DNA of 14,402 nucleotides from Rhodospirillaceae bacterium (lineage in GTDB: Bacteria; Pseudomonadota; Alphaproteobacteria; UBA8366): NCBI GenBank assembly GCA_002711555.1, contig PARQ01000022.1, positions 51,560 through 65,961 on the forward strand. The letters are read 5' to 3'. Under the pieces are notes generated by a model that saw nothing but the letters and a program-made list of their open reading frames with translations, was not told the DNA's origin and made no database searches. The first letter of the stretch is position 1, and each line of letters opens with the position of its first letter. The position numbers and the translations under genes are program-made. Shown here piece after piece: positions 1 through 7,413 of the stretch.

Positions 1-524
1 AAATCACTTTCTGGTTTAATTATATCAGGCCTTATACTCGTGTTAGAAATTGAGCGAAAACCAGCACCGAAGGACATCAAGGTACTTTTATGTTGGTTAC
101 GTGTACCTTGAAGAGGATTTTCCTTTGTTGGTGCATGGTGTTGTAATACGGAAGACGATTTTTTTTTAGGTTGCCCTAGATGCCGGGGCACCTTGCTACC
201 CACATTTTTCTTTGGCTGGGGGGCAACACTACTACGTCGGGCTTGATACGAACGAATATAATCATCATGTGTAGCAAGTGCGTATTCGTAATAAGATTCT
301 ATGATAGAGGGACGATGAGTTAAAAGGGCTTTCTCATAATTAAAGCGTGCTTGAAGGGCACGTTCGTAATAGTAAAGTGGCAAATTTTGCGATATTGCAC
401 AAGAACACCACGTCGCAAGTATTGCGAATACAGCGGGCACCAACCGGAAAGAGTTCCAAGGGAACGACCATAAAATTCCCAACTTTTCCGGAAATCCCAA
501 CCCTGGAGTTCTTAAGAATTTCAT
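1..524 (-). CDS. Exported Tyr-rich protein of unknown function (3' end beyond window)
   Basis: An open frame of 174 codons starts at an ATG at 524 and runs off the left edge without a stop. An in-frame TAG lies just upstream, so this is the first ATG available. The N-terminus has a basic stretch, then a hydrophobic segment at about residues 28-43 (VPAVFAILATW) ending in Cys-Ser-Cys-Ala. It resembles a long signal peptide or a lipoprotein-type signal, although no perfect lipobox is visible. The next ~45 residues look helical and are rich in tyrosine (YYYERALQ, NYEKALL, ESYYEYALA, DDYIRSYQ), reminiscent of a degenerate TPR-like pair of helices. A Lys/Ser/Gln/His-rich, probably disordered region follows. 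No Shine-Dalgarno motif is obvious, and a TTG/GTG start near residues 28-29 would give a shorter signal. I do not recognise the family. Coding status rests on the long open frame, the export signal and the periodic helix pattern. Confidence 0.6.
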   Translation of the reverse strand, partial: MKFLRTPGLGFPEKLGILWSFPWNSFRLVPAVFAILATWCSCAISQNLPLYYYERALQARFNYEKALLTHRPSIIESYYEYALATHDDYIRSYQARRSSVAPQPKKNVGSKVPRHLGQPKKKSSSVLQHHAPTKENPLQGTRNQHKSTLMSFGAGFRSISNTSIRPDIIKPESD

Positions 525-783
525 TTTTTTGTTCTATTAATTTTTACTAAGTCTCTGCAGTACACCCATTAATAGCCTAAGAATACACGATTCAATTCAT
601 AAATCTGACCGACTTTTTAATCAGAGTAAACCTTATAAGTGTAGGGCTCAATAGTTGCTGGGAAATATAATTAGTCATCATAAAATTCGTGTTCGATTAT
701 ATCAGAGTGCAGATTTCATGCGGCCGCTTACATATGCTAGGGTGATTGCTTGTAAAGAATATCTCGTTTTTGCTGTTCTTTTT
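525..783. other. AT-rich intergenic region, no gene seen
   Basis: These 259 bp separate the start of the left-edge gene from the stop of the cyclodeaminase-family gene. Both genes are read leftwards, so the region should hold the terminator of the latter and the promoter of the former. I found no GC-rich hairpin with a T-run and no convincing -35/-10 pair. No open frame here has coding character and no tRNA-like fold is visible. Confidence 0.5.
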
Positions 784-1887
784 TCAGTTCCTTATGTCCT
801 CAAGAAACCATTCGGTGGGTATTTCGATACCTAACCCGTTTTGCTTGCATTTTGTGTATACAGCTCCCCCACAGGAAGCAAATTGCAATCCGTTATTACC
901 TTGGTTTTCATAATAAGTTATTTCCTTATCGTTGCCCCGTCCCGCGACGGCCCCTGCTACTAAGTCTGCAAAAGTTGGCAAGGTCTGATGTGCGATGTCG
1001 TTGGTGTCTGCGAATGGAACACTCGCGAGTTGCTCGTCATTGCCTGCCACATATCCACCGGTGCCCCCTCCGACAGAATTAAGAAATCCGTTTCCGTCTG
1101 CCATTTTTATTTTTTCGTCGCCCTGGCGTATTGCGATATCAAAGTACTTCAAATGCTCTTGCCCTACTTCGAAGTCATTGACGTTGACTACAAACATTCC
1201 CGGCTCCAACCACTCAGGATCAAATGTTGGCACCATACTATCTGTGCAACTGCAGACGATGTCCGCCCCTTTCATTGCTTCCTCGGTGCTTTTAACTGGA
1301 ATAATTTCCACCCCAGTTTCTTTATGCATAGCATCAGCATATGCTTCACGATTTTTTGGGTCTCGGCTAAATACTTTAACCCTTTTTATATCTCGAACAC
1401 ACTTAATAGCCTGTAGATACGTCCGTGCCATCCCTCCTGATCCTATCATACCAATGGTTTCAGAATTCTCACGGCTGAGATATTTTGCGCCGATAGCTGC
1501 TCCACCGCCTACGCGCATGTGTTGCAAAATACCATCATTGATGATTGCCAGTGGTGCTCCATTCCCACTGCTAAATAAATAAACTAGGCCGCAATATGTT
1601 CCAGGTTCTACGCAAAACTTGTTTTGATTGGTGACTTCACCTGCATCATTGCGTGGCCAATTCATGATGTCGGATTTGATGCGAGTAGCGAAAAATCCAT
1701 TGCATGCCCCTTCTGTTGACCCCCAGCGGTAATAACTATCTTCAAAGTCACAAGGAACATAAACGTCGATACGCGGCCTCATAACCGAAGAGCGCGTTGC
1801 TAATCCCCGAAATGCATCTTCCTGGACATCGATACAGGTCTGCATATCGAGTAATTCTTCGACTATTTTATTATTTATGATCAACAT
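784..1887 (-). CDS. Ornithine cyclodeaminase / mu-crystallin family protein
   Basis: A 367-residue NAD(P)-binding protein of the OCD/mu-crystallin superfamily. Known members include ornithine and lysine cyclodeaminases, alanine dehydrogenases, ketimine reductases and opine-type synthases. The Rossmann dinucleotide motif GSGGMA is at residues 149-154 after a beta-strand (IGMI). Lys71 (RIKSD) and Arg125 (LQHMRVGGGAAIGAKYL) sit where the substrate-binding Lys and Arg of the family lie. The length is slightly above the usual 310-350. The ATG at 1887 is preceded by a weak purine-rich GAGAG about 9 nt upstream. It diverges from the dioxygenase gene over a gap of about 100 bp, which suggests shared regulation. 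The distal catalytic region is divergent, so I do not assign ornithine as substrate; a reductase or dehydrogenase acting on an imino or amino acid is equally possible. Confidence 0.88.
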   Translation of the reverse strand: MLIINNKIVEELLDMQTCIDVQEDAFRGLATRSSVMRPRIDVYVPCDFEDSYYRWGSTEGACNGFFATRIKSDIMNWPRNDAGEVTNQNKFCVEPGTYCGLVYLFSSGNGAPLAIINDGILQHMRVGGGAAIGAKYLSRENSETIGMIGSGGMARTYLQAIKCVRDIKRVKVFSRDPKNREAYADAMHKETGVEIIPVKSTEEAMKGADIVCSCTDSMVPTFDPEWLEPGMFVVNVNDFEVGQEHLKYFDIAIRQGDEKIKMADGNGFLNSVGGGTGGYVAGNDEQLASVPFADTNDIAHQTLPTFADLVAGAVAGRGNDKEITYYENQGNNGLQFASCGGAVYTKCKQNGLGIEIPTEWFLEDIRN

Positions 1888-1984
1888 ATTTTAACTCTCT
1901 GGTTTTAGTAGAAACTCACATAGAATGGTGTATGCTTTGATATGCGATTTACCAAGTAAATGGGAGAAAAAGATAGTAGGTGCA

Positions 1985-2857
1985 ATGAATGTTACGTTAT
2001 TGCCTGGTGGTGTTTGCGCCGAAATAAGCGGTGTTAATCTCTGCAGACCATTGATAGACAATGTGTTCAGTAAGATTTATAAGGCGTGGTTGGGCACCGG
2101 TGCGCTGTTGATAAGAGGACAATGTCTCACCGATAAACAACTACTGACCTTTGCTAAACAATTTGGGGATTTAGAGTTTCCACCAAGCAAATTATTGTCC
2201 CTCATGAACTCTGATAGCTCCTCCGATAAAATTCCATCGCATATAAATGTTATATCGAATGTAGTCGAAAATGGCCGCCCGATCGGGCAATTGGGTGCTG
2301 GTGAAGCCTCTTGGCATACGGATAGTGCCTTTGTAGAAGAGCCACCTGCAGCAAGTATCCTCTATGCTATTGAAATACCATCAAAGGGTGGTAACACAAC
2401 CTTGGCAAATATGACTAAAGCGTGGGATTCGTTAGATCCCGTCTTGCGTGCCGCTATCAGAGGGAAGAAGGCAAAACACGACTATACATACACCAGTGTT
2501 GGGGAACGCCGAAAAGACTTTCCGGAGGTACTCGACCCTCGTGAAGCACCTGGACCGGCTCACCCTATTGTGCGAACCCATCCGGATACTGGACGGGAGA
2601 GTTTATATCTTGGTCGGCGGCTTAACTGTTATATTCTGGGACTCTCTCTAAATGAGAGCGAAAAATTACTGGACCAACTATGGAAGCATGCGGTGAAACC
2701 AGAATTCACCTATGAGCATGTTTGGCAAGTGGGTGATGTCCTGATGTGGGATAATCGTTGTACGATGCACCGTCGAGAGGCTTTTGACAAAAGCGAAAGG
2801 CGGATTATGCATCGAGCTCAGGTCAAGGGTGAGCGCCCGTACTTCGAGGTTGAATAA
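1985..2857 (+). CDS. TauD/TfdA-family 2-oxoglutarate- and Fe(II)-dependent dioxygenase
   Basis: A 290-residue non-heme iron oxygenase that would couple 2-oxoglutarate decarboxylation to hydroxylation, and often cleavage, of a small substrate. The facial triad is complete: His111 and Asp113 in WHTDSAF, and His262 in DNRCTMHRRE. Arg277 (MHRAQVKG), 15 residues after the last His, should bind 2-oxoglutarate. The N-terminus (NVTLLPGGVCAEISGVNL) is typical of the family. I chose the ATG at 1985 because an upstream ATG at 1925 only adds 20 unrelated residues and has no ribosome site. From 1985 a purine-rich AGTAGG lies about 5 nt upstream, and the triad numbering then resembles that of TfdA. It is followed after 32 bp by the dehydrogenase gene and diverges from the cyclodeaminase-family gene. 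The substrate could be a sulfonate, a betaine, an aryloxy acid or an amino acid; nothing in sequence decides. Confidence 0.9.
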   Translation: MNVTLLPGGVCAEISGVNLCRPLIDNVFSKIYKAWLGTGALLIRGQCLTDKQLLTFAKQFGDLEFPPSKLLSLMNSDSSSDKIPSHINVISNVVENGRPIGQLGAGEASWHTDSAFVEEPPAASILYAIEIPSKGGNTTLANMTKAWDSLDPVLRAAIRGKKAKHDYTYTSVGERRKDFPEVLDPREAPGPAHPIVRTHPDTGRESLYLGRRLNCYILGLSLNESEKLLDQLWKHAVKPEFTYEHVWQVGDVLMWDNRCTMHRREAFDKSERRIMHRAQVKGERPYFEVE

Positions 2858-2889
2858 ACGGGAAACTAAACAATAAAGGGTCTTAAAAT

Positions 2890-3900
2890 ATGCCGGATGA
2901 GCAAATGCGCGCTATCATATGCTCGCAATGGTGCGATTATAATGACCTCGTATTGACTAAAGTAGCTCGACCCTCCTTAGTTAATGGTCAGGCCCGCGTT
3001 CATATAAGATTTGTCGGTGTGAGTTTTGCTACGACATTGGTCGTAGCAGGTAAATATCAACGAAAACCACCTTTACCCTTTTCCCCTGGCACTGAGATTG
3101 CCGGAGAGGTGATTGAAGTTGCGGACGGCGTTACCCGTGTTAGAGCCGGGGACATTGTATTTGGAGCTATTGACTGGGGTGGCTATGCAGAGGAAGTAAC
3201 AGTTGCCGCAACTAATCTGCACGTTTTGCCTGATGGCTTAGAAATAAAAAATTCTGTAGCGCTGGCTATTTCATATCCGACCGCATATGGAGGGCTCGTA
3301 TGGAGGGCCAATTTAAAGAAGGGTCAAACATTGCTCGTTTTAGGGGCGGCTGGCGGCGTAGGTTTAGCTGCGATCGAAATTGGTTGTGCATTAGGGGCAA
3401 ACGTAATCGGGGTTGCGAGCACTAAGGAAAAGCGTAGTGCTGTAGAGGCGCATGGCGGCAGAACTATTGATGGTTTTGATCTTAAGAAGAAAATTATGAA
3501 AATGACTAATGAAAGAGGTGTTGATGTAATCTTTGATCCTGTCGGGGGAGATAATGCACGCCAAGTACTCGGTTGCTTAGCGCCTGACGGTAGATTAGTC
3601 TCTATAGGTTTTGCATCCGGAATTATTCCCAAAGTTGGGTACAACATTTTTCTTGTGAAAAATATCGCGGTCATGGGGTTTAATTATGGCGAATATGTTG
3701 GGTGGGGCCCGGTTGATAACAGAAATACATATACGGACCGTGTCGACGCGACGCAAAAAAAACTATTGGATTGGTGGCAGAGCCAAGCAATAAAACCAAC
3801 CATTCATGCATGTTTTCAATTTGATGATTTTCGCGACGCAATGGCAGAAGTCATGAAAAGGAAAGCGGTTGGGCGAGTGGTTCTGGAGATTGGAAATTAA
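2890..3900 (+). CDS. Zinc-independent MDR dehydrogenase, NADPH:quinone oxidoreductase type
   Basis: A 336-residue member of the medium-chain dehydrogenase/reductase superfamily, expected to be a soluble NADPH-dependent quinone or enone reductase. Residues 63-75 (LPFSPGTEIAGEV) and the cofactor motif GAAGGVG at 152-158 are the quinone oxidoreductase signatures. The VDVIFDPVGG strand at 211-220 is also typical. The Cys/His zinc ligands of alcohol dehydrogenases are missing. The ATG at 2890 has AAAGGG about 9 nt upstream. A second ATG at 2905 gives an equally plausible N-terminus (MRAIICSQW), so the start is uncertain by five codons. It probably shares a transcript with the dioxygenase gene 32 bp upstream and may reduce a product of that reaction. 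It ends 6 bp from the stop of the convergent MFS gene. Confidence 0.9.
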   Translation: MPDEQMRAIICSQWCDYNDLVLTKVARPSLVNGQARVHIRFVGVSFATTLVVAGKYQRKPPLPFSPGTEIAGEVIEVADGVTRVRAGDIVFGAIDWGGYAEEVTVAATNLHVLPDGLEIKNSVALAISYPTAYGGLVWRANLKKGQTLLVLGAAGGVGLAAIEIGCALGANVIGVASTKEKRSAVEAHGGRTIDGFDLKKKIMKMTNERGVDVIFDPVGGDNARQVLGCLAPDGRLVSIGFASGIIPKVGYNIFLVKNIAVMGFNYGEYVGWGPVDNRNTYTDRVDATQKKLLDWWQSQAIKPTIHACFQFDDFRDAMAEVMKRKAVGRVVLEIGN

Positions 3901-3906
3901 AGTCCC

Positions 3907-5103
3907 TCAAAGCTGCCGGGCCTCTTGAATTGCTATTGCCAAAAATTTGCACAGTGGGACAGTAAGCAAAACCACCCCGGCCACAACAATCATCGTTGTT
4001 TCAACGTTAGTCCAATCTGCGAGGATCCCGTAGCCAAGCGGAGCAATGATGCCGCAAATAGACCCTAGTGTGTAGATAAGACCATAGGCACGGGAGTGCT
4101 TTTCTCCCTTTATAAGATCGGGGACTGTACCGTAGATAGCGGAAGAAGTGCCATTCAAAAAGACACCGAGGACTGGAAGGAGAAAGAAGGCATAAAGGCT
4201 TGGCATTGCAACAATGGCAAGGATCATCAATGCTGTGGCGAACTCGGTAAGAGCAATTGTTTTGGTCACTCCAATTCTCTCTGCAATCATACCTACAGCC
4301 ATTTTCCCGCACATACCGCCGAATACCGTCACCAGAACCGCAAGCGCCGACCACTCTGTTGAGACACCTTTCTCGATCATTAGAAACGCAGCGAATGTTA
4401 AGAAACCATTCCTCGTGGTGTTGTCTAGTGCGGTAATAGAGCCGAGCAACACAAAACCTCTTGGATGTTTGACCCCCCATCCCGAGGTTCCACCAACAGT
4501 AGTTTTTGATAATGGTTTTTTAGGCCTGGCACCAATGGCGGATGCTTTGAGAAGAAGCCATATAACGAGCGCAGTCAACAGTGCGATAATACCAAAACAG
4601 TAAACCGGTGCTTGCCAATTGTAGTTGAGGCTCGCAGTTGCAAAGATTGTAGTGCCCAAAAACAGAAATTTTCCGATATCACCAAAGGCGTTGTATATAC
4701 CTAAAGCCGCGCGCTGCCCGTTTTTAGAATAATTGTTTGAAAGAATAGCAGAGGATAACGGATGTTGAAATGCACCCCCACACCCTGCGAAGAAAATAAA
4801 TGTTAATATGGCCCCAAAATTATTTGCTGAACCGAGTCCTAAAAACCCGAAACCAGCCAGTGCAGTTCCAGCTACTAAGAGCGGTCTTGTGCCTGTGCGT
4901 TCCGACCAAATTCCAACTGGTATTTGAAATGCTGCAGTGGCTGTTTTGTGAACTGCGCGCAAAAGACCAACCTGTGCGAAGGAAAGACCGAATGCATCGC
5001 GCAATAATGGTAATAGCGCGTAAAGCATATCTACGAGGCCATCATGCACTACGTGAGCTCCACAGGTAATACGGAGGGCCGAATGTTTTTTACTTTTAAC
5101 CAT
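3907..5103 (-). CDS. MFS transporter, fosmidomycin-resistance (Fsr)-like
   Basis: A 398-residue inner-membrane protein with about 12 hydrophobic segments, the usual architecture of a major facilitator. The N-terminal AHVVHDGLVDMLYALLP followed by FGLSFAQVGLL is characteristic of the Fsr-like branch, which exports small drugs or metabolites by proton antiport. A loop SERTGTRPLLVAG stands where MFS motif A lies between helices 2 and 3, and a cytoplasmic linker rich in Lys/Pro separates the two halves (about residues 190-210). The ATG at 5103 has no clear Shine-Dalgarno site. The gene is divergent from egtD across 144 bp and convergent with the dehydrogenase gene. Export of an amino-acid derivative or hercynine-like compound would fit the neighbours, but that is inference; the transported compound is unknown. 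Confidence 0.9.
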   Translation of the reverse strand: MVKSKKHSALRITCGAHVVHDGLVDMLYALLPLLRDAFGLSFAQVGLLRAVHKTATAAFQIPVGIWSERTGTRPLLVAGTALAGFGFLGLGSANNFGAILTFIFFAGCGGAFQHPLSSAILSNNYSKNGQRAALGIYNAFGDIGKFLFLGTTIFATASLNYNWQAPVYCFGIIALLTALVIWLLLKASAIGARPKKPLSKTTVGGTSGWGVKHPRGFVLLGSITALDNTTRNGFLTFAAFLMIEKGVSTEWSALAVLVTVFGGMCGKMAVGMIAERIGVTKTIALTEFATALMILAIVAMPSLYAFFLLPVLGVFLNGTSSAIYGTVPDLIKGEKHSRAYGLIYTLGSICGIIAPLGYGILADWTNVETTMIVVAGVVLLTVPLCKFLAIAIQEARQL

Positions 5104-5106
5104 TTT

Positions 5107-5134
5107 TTGACTATGTCATGATCAGATCTCTAAT
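5107..5134 (+). promoter_or_regulatory. Possible sigma70-type promoter for egtD
   Basis: TTGACT at 5107-5112 and TCTAAT at 5129-5134 are separated by 16 bp; each matches the -35 and -10 consensus in five of six positions. A transcript would start near 5141 and have a leader of about 107 nt before egtD. The leader contains a small inverted repeat (AAAGC-ACGC-GCTTT at 5195-5208). Found by eye, with no transcript data. Confidence 0.35.
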
Positions 5135-5247
5135 ACAAACTTGTCCCATTGCTTAAAGAACCTGACTTAGTAAAAGAAAAGGTGTAAAAAACCAAAAGCA
5201 CGCGCTTTGCTTTAAACCTCTCTAGCAATATAACTCCGGAAAACCCC

Positions 5248-6219
5248 ATGATATCTCTTTCAAATTTTGACTCAGCGAATGAGTCATTCGTTACTGAAAA
5301 CGAATTTTTAGCCGAAGTTAAATTGGGGTTAGGTGGCGCGGTGAAATCGTTACCCTGTAAGTATTTTTATGATGAAGTCGGGTCTAAATTATTTGATTCA
5401 ATTTGCGAATCTCCAGAATATTATCCAACTCGAACTGAGGTCAAACTGATGAAGGATGCGGCTCCGGAAATCGCTTCTGCTATTGGGTCAAATGCAGATT
5501 TAATAGAGTATGGTAGCGGCGCGTCAAGAAAAGTTAGGTACGTTCTTGATGCGCTTGAAATGCCGGCGTCTTATGTGGCGGTCGATATCTCGCGAGATTT
5601 GCTTATGAAAGCTAGTCGTTCTGTGGCCCAGGATTATCCGGGAATCTCTGTGCATGCAGTTTGTGCAGATTTTACTAAGCCGTTTGACTTGCCTAAGGAC
5701 GTGGGAATTAGATCCCGGCGTTCAGTGGGTTATTTCCCCGGTTCTACAATAGGTAACTTTACTCGCCCTAAAGCAAAAGAGTTTCTTGAGGTATGTGTCA
5801 AAACATTGGGCCCCGGGGGGGGTATGCTTGTTGGCGTAGATCTCAAGAAAGATCCTATTACTTTAGAGGCAGCTTACAATGATGCAGCTGGGGTTACCAA
5901 GGCTTTCAATCTAAATATCTTATCTCACATAAATCGAGAGTTGTCGGGAAACTTTGACCTCCAAGCTTTTGGTCACGTAGCATTTTATAATAAAGAATTG
6001 GGGCGTATAGAGATGCATTTGGAAAGCTCCAAAAAGCAATCTGTCACTGTAAGCGGTAACAAATTTTACTTTGAACCAGGGGAACGGATCCATACTGAAA
6101 ATTCGTATAAATATGATATTGACGAGTTCCGAACGTTAGCATCGAGCGCAGGCTTTATCCCTTCTAAGGTTTGGACCGATAGCAATGAGTTATTTAGCGT
6201 TCATTTTCTTCGAATTTAA
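5248..6219 (+). CDS. egtD: L-histidine Nalpha-methyltransferase EgtD
   Basis: A 323-residue SAM-dependent enzyme that trimethylates the alpha-amino group of histidine to give hercynine (histidine betaine), the first step of ergothioneine synthesis. Family motifs run the full length: KYFYDEVGSKLFD (38-50), PEYYPTRTE (56-64), the SAM-binding LIEYGSGASRKV (85-96), GYFPGSTIGNFTR (161-173) and AAYNDAAGVT (208-217). Residues matching the histidine-binding set described for mycobacterial EgtD are all present: Asn170, Tyr210, Met256, Glu284 and Ser286. The ATG at 5248 follows CCGGAAAA. The gene stands alone: the sulfoxide synthase EgtB and lyase EgtE are not in the window. Its TAA overlaps, in antisense, the stop of the convergent CoA-transferase gene by 4 nt. 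Either the partner genes lie elsewhere or hercynine itself is the product. Confidence 0.95.
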   Translation: MISLSNFDSANESFVTENEFLAEVKLGLGGAVKSLPCKYFYDEVGSKLFDSICESPEYYPTRTEVKLMKDAAPEIASAIGSNADLIEYGSGASRKVRYVLDALEMPASYVAVDISRDLLMKASRSVAQDYPGISVHAVCADFTKPFDLPKDVGIRSRRSVGYFPGSTIGNFTRPKAKEFLEVCVKTLGPGGGMLVGVDLKKDPITLEAAYNDAAGVTKAFNLNILSHINRELSGNFDLQAFGHVAFYNKELGRIEMHLESSKKQSVTVSGNKFYFEPGERIHTENSYKYDIDEFRTLASSAGFIPSKVWTDSNELFSVHFLRI

Positions 6220-7412
6220 ATAATTTTTTCACCACGGAGGGCTTCTATACGTTTTCTATCGTATCCGAGGTCCTTTAGAATGATTTCGGTGTGAGCGCCC
6301 AACTCCGGAGCAGGATGTTTGGGTGTAGGCTCACCGGTATGAAATGGCGCATCGAGAAGGCAGAATGAAGTGCCGTCATTAAGCTCTAATTCCATGTGAC
6401 GCCCTCGCTCGGTGACAAAGGGATTATCAATCGCTTGTCCAACGTCAAGAATTGGAGCGGCAGGAACGATTCCAGAAAATATATCGAGCCATTCTTTCGT
6501 TGTTTTTGACGATAGCTCTTTGTCTAGTAAATCCTGAATTTCCTTTTTTCTTGACTCACGATCTTTGAATGTCGCATAGCGGCCATCGTTACCCCACTCA
6601 GGGCGTCCAATTTTTTCGCACAGTAGCGGCCAAAATTTTTCTTTGTTGCACATAATATAGATCCAGCCGTCTTTGGTCGGATATTGAGCACAAGGTACCA
6701 GTGAAGGGTGCCCCGATCGTGGCTCACGACCTTGTATATGACCTTCATTAAGATACCAGGTGGCGAGGTAACCAAGATTAGAAAGTGCCAAATCAAAAAG
6801 ATTAGTATCGATATTCTGACCTTTTCCAGTTGTGCGCGCTGAAACTATTGCGGATACGCATGCAAGTGCCATGGTTTGGCCGGTCATGATATCGACTAAT
6901 GACAGACCCATTCGAGACGGTGGAGTTTCAATTTCTCCAGTGAGAGAGAAGTAGCCTGCTTCTGCCTGCATCAGATAATCAAAACCTGGCCAGGATTTGC
7001 GTGGCCCCGTCCTTCCGTAGGCGGTAAGAAAGGCGCACACAATTTTGGGATTAACGGTCTCTAATGACTCATAAGTGAGCCCAAGTTTGGAGGGAACGTC
7101 CCCCCGTAAATTAGCGCAAATTGCATCTGAGGTGCGGACTAAATCCTTGAAAACCTCCTGACCAGCACTGGTTCCAAGGTCAAGCGTGACACTCTTTTTA
7201 TTGCGATTAAAAGCCTGAAAAAATTGGCTCGATGCAGTGTTCGATCCATCACCCAAGAAGTAAGGGCCCACGGCCCGCGCCATATCTCCGCCATCATGTG
7301 GATTTTCCACTTTTATGACCTCTGCTCCAAGGTCAGCCAGATATTGCGTGCCGCAGGGCCCCGCGCCGTATTGTTCAACTGTAAGTATACGAGTTCCTTT
7401 GAGCGGCAGCAT
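6216..7412 (-). CDS. CaiB/BaiF family (class III) CoA-transferase
   Basis: A 398-residue class III CoA-transferase, which moves CoA from a donor thioester to a carboxylic acid through a covalent aspartyl intermediate. The N-terminal LKGTRILTVEQYGAGPCGTQ and ADLGAEVIKVENP are typical. Asp174 in SLVDIMTG aligns with the catalytic Asp169 of formyl-CoA transferase. The C-terminal GAHTEIILKDLGY also fits. I chose the ATG at 7412 because it starts 1 nt after the stop of the dehydrogenase gene and gives a family-like N-terminus. The frame is open upstream to 7484, but those 24 residues are Ser/Lys-rich, overlap the neighbour by 71 nt and resemble nothing in the family. It is the last gene of the six-gene run and should activate the acid that the operon degrades. 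The acyl substrate and CoA donor (often succinyl-CoA) are not readable from sequence. Confidence 0.92.
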   Translation of the reverse strand: MLPLKGTRILTVEQYGAGPCGTQYLADLGAEVIKVENPHDGGDMARAVGPYFLGDGSNTASSQFFQAFNRNKKSVTLDLGTSAGQEVFKDLVRTSDAICANLRGDVPSKLGLTYESLETVNPKIVCAFLTAYGRTGPRKSWPGFDYLMQAEAGYFSLTGEIETPPSRMGLSLVDIMTGQTMALACVSAIVSARTTGKGQNIDTNLFDLALSNLGYLATWYLNEGHIQGREPRSGHPSLVPCAQYPTKDGWIYIMCNKEKFWPLLCEKIGRPEWGNDGRYATFKDRESRKKEIQDLLDKELSSKTTKEWLDIFSGIVPAAPILDVGQAIDNPFVTERGRHMELELNDGTSFCLLDAPFHTGEPTPKHPAPELGAHTEIILKDLGYDRKRIEALRGEKII

Positions 7413-7413
7413 G

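Noticed and set aside
347..550. A 67-codon plus-strand frame near the left edge.
   Set aside because: It is antisense to the longer minus-strand frame that carries a signal peptide, and its composition looks non-coding.
720..736. Adjacent NotI (GCGGCCGC) and NdeI (CATATG) recognition sequences, which could mean a cloning-vector remnant.
   Set aside because: Nothing else around them resembles vector sequence, and the flanking DNA matches the AT-rich surroundings. Chance is the simpler reading.
988..1582. Open frames of 142 and 195 codons on the plus strand opposite the cyclodeaminase-family gene.
   Set aside because: They are antisense shadows of a well-supported gene with no family resemblance or start signals.
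1925..1984. A possible 20-residue N-terminal extension of the dioxygenase.
   Set aside because: It has no ribosome site and no family resemblance; the ATG at 1985 gives the expected N-terminus and triad spacing.
4007..4480. A 157-codon open frame on the minus strand within the MFS gene.
   Set aside because: It lies in another frame of a clearly coding gene, is rich in Cys and Arg without domain pattern, and has no ribosome site.
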